This document shows, piece after piece, positions 63,071 to 64,000 of a stretch of 64,000 bases of DNA (the stretch's first letter is position 1; each line of letters opens with the position of its first letter). The translations under genes were made by a program, and so were the position numbers. The stretch covers positions 4,836,001 to 4,900,000 of the forward strand of contig NZ_CP059572.1 of assembly GCF_019175365.1 (NCBI RefSeq). Reading direction: 5' to 3'. The notes under the pieces were generated by a model. The model saw nothing but the letters and a program-made list of their open reading frames with translations. It ran no database searches and had not been told where the DNA came from. This stretch comes from Actinomadura graeca. GTDB taxonomy: Bacteria; Actinomycetota; Actinomycetes; Streptosporangiales; Streptosporangiaceae.

Positions 63071-63090
63071 CTTGTCATCACCGTGACAAG
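63071..63090. promoter_or_regulatory. Palindrome between the MFS and PKS genes
   Basis: CTTGTCA-TCACCG-TGACAAG, perfect 7-bp arms, midway between divergent starts. A likely operator controlling both sides. Confidence 0.6.
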
Positions 63091-63200
63091 CGGGCGCGGA
63101 GAAACGTGGCCTGGATGCGCATCGTGGGCCGGTCACCGTGGGCCAAGGTGGTCCCTTCGCGTCGATGAACGGTCCCGGTCTCGTAGGGGGAACCCACGGC

Positions 63201-64000
63201 ATGGAGAGCAACGGTCGTTCCGGGTCCGCCCCGTCCGGGAACGGCCTCCAGGTCGGCGAGGAGGCGCTCCGCCGGTACCTGATCGAGCAGATCGCGTTCC
63301 GCTCCCGGATCCCCGCCGCCGAGGTCGACCCCGGCCGTCCGCTGGAGGAGTTCGGCCTGGCCTCGCGGGACGCCGTCGCCGTCGCGGGCGAGCTGGAGCG
63401 GATGCTCGGCCGCGTCCTCCCGGCGACGCTCGTCTGGGACCACCCGACGATCGACGGCCTCGCGGCTGCGCTCGCCGGATCCCCCGCCCGTCCCGGCCTA
63501 CCCGCGTCGCCCGGGTCCTCGCCCGCACCCGCGCCTGCGCGGTCGCCGGGGCCCGCCCCCGCCGGGGAGCCCATCGCCGTGATCGGCGTCGGCTGCCGCT
63601 TCCCCGGCGGTGACCGCGACCTCACCGGCCCCGAGGACTACTGGCGTTTCCTGACCGGACGCGGCGACGCGATCCGCGAGGTCCCCGACGGCCGCTGGGA
63701 CCCCTTCGACGACGGCTCCCCCGAGGTCGGCGACCTGCTGGCGAGGACGACGCGCCTCGGCGGGTTCCTCTCCGACGTCGCCGCCTTCGACGCGCGGTTC
63801 TTCGGCATCGCCCCGCGCGAGGCCGCGGTCATGGACCCGCAGCAGCGCCTCGTCCTGGAGGTGGCGTGGGAGGCGTTCGAGCACGCGGGCCTCGCCCCGG
63901 CGTCGCTGCGCGGCAGCCGCACCGGGGTGTTCGTGGGCGTGTCGGCGCCGGAGTACGCGGCGTTCACCGCGTCCGACCCGGCCTCGCTGGAACCGTTCAC
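63201..64000 (+). CDS. Type I polyketide synthase, N-terminal ACP and KS (3' end outside the window)
   Basis: 266 residues visible from ATG 63201. An N-terminal ACP at about 20-92 carries EFGLASRDAVAVAGEL, the Pks13-type phosphopantetheine motif in which Ser55 replaces the usual DSL text; the Ser number equals that known for Mycobacterium Pks13. A Pro/Ala linker (95-122) leads to a ketosynthase starting EPIAVIGVGCRFPGG, with ARFFGIAPREAAVMDPQQRL. It is cut before the KS active-site Cys. The FAAL at 55635 would load this ACP. Confidence 0.93.
   Translation, partial: MESNGRSGSAPSGNGLQVGEEALRRYLIEQIAFRSRIPAAEVDPGRPLEEFGLASRDAVAVAGELERMLGRVLPATLVWDHPTIDGLAAALAGSPARPGLPASPGSSPAPAPARSPGPAPAGEPIAVIGVGCRFPGGDRDLTGPEDYWRFLTGRGDAIREVPDGRWDPFDDGSPEVGDLLARTTRLGGFLSDVAAFDARFFGIAPREAAVMDPQQRLVLEVAWEAFEHAGLAPASLRGSRTGVFVGVSAPEYAAFTASDPASLEPF

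Overview
The window is 64 kb of very GC-rich DNA (strong third-position G/C, frequent GTG starts, many 4-base ATGA/GTGA overlaps) from a filamentous-type actinobacterium. The content points to the Streptosporangiales/Thermomonosporaceae side (an Actinomadura-like organism): a bldG block, a tad/DECH-helicase neighbourhood, a CU044_5270-family protein, and a fatty-acyl-AMP ligase/MmpL/Pks locus. The genus is an inference from gene families; no rRNA or tRNA gene was recognised.

Layout. 1-6914: the end of a tad (type II secretion-like pilus) cluster: TadC-like protein, DUF4244 pilin-like protein, TadE, a second TadE-like protein, a secreted Fn3-like protein, a small membrane protein and a convergent DECH-box helicase with a DUF1998 zinc site. 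7162-12906: the developmental anti-anti-sigma factor BldG with its anti-sigma-like partner, a 1.6-kb non-coding stretch, the proton pyrophosphatase HppA and a SixA-like phosphatase. This order resembles the Streptomyces bldG region. 12881-28816: FUSC membrane protein, SerB, HxlR regulator, a QueA-like/MFS/SDR operon, a histidine kinase-response regulator pair, PP2C phosphatase, DUF2752, RDD protein, an ABC ATPase, a TSUP permease and an 81-aa gene behind a LexA-like box. 27899-33091: a Rieske-DUF2231 membrane protein with a molybdopterin oxidoreductase, and an ECF sigma factor coupled to a membrane-anchored partner. 33414-35343: catalase with its Fur/CatR regulator.

35502-49902: two tandem CapA lipoproteins, a MerR/GyrI pair, an EphD-like hydrolase, azoreductase facing a SigJ-like sigma factor, a Ser/Thr kinase fused to a cyclophilin domain, a GH1 glucosidase with a divergent TetR regulator, a LURP-one protein, a diiron ferritin-like protein and a secreted protein. 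49903-55522: a long structured leader (candidate c-di-AMP riboswitch) before an RlpA-like wall protein, a 74-bp dispersed repeat, an esterase, a DUF1232/IclR pair, a cysteine-rich surface protein and a small zinc-ribbon protein.

55635-64000: the most distinctive part. A FadD32-type acyl-AMP ligase, an MmpL exporter, a GT-B glycosyltransferase, a DHA2 MFS exporter and the start of a type I polyketide synthase whose N-terminal ACP carries the SRDAV motif of Pks13. Together they look like a locus that activates a fatty acid, extends it on a Pks13-like synthase, glycosylates it and exports it, that is, a surface lipid or glycolipid not tied to a known product. The PKS runs off the window, so the cluster is incomplete here.
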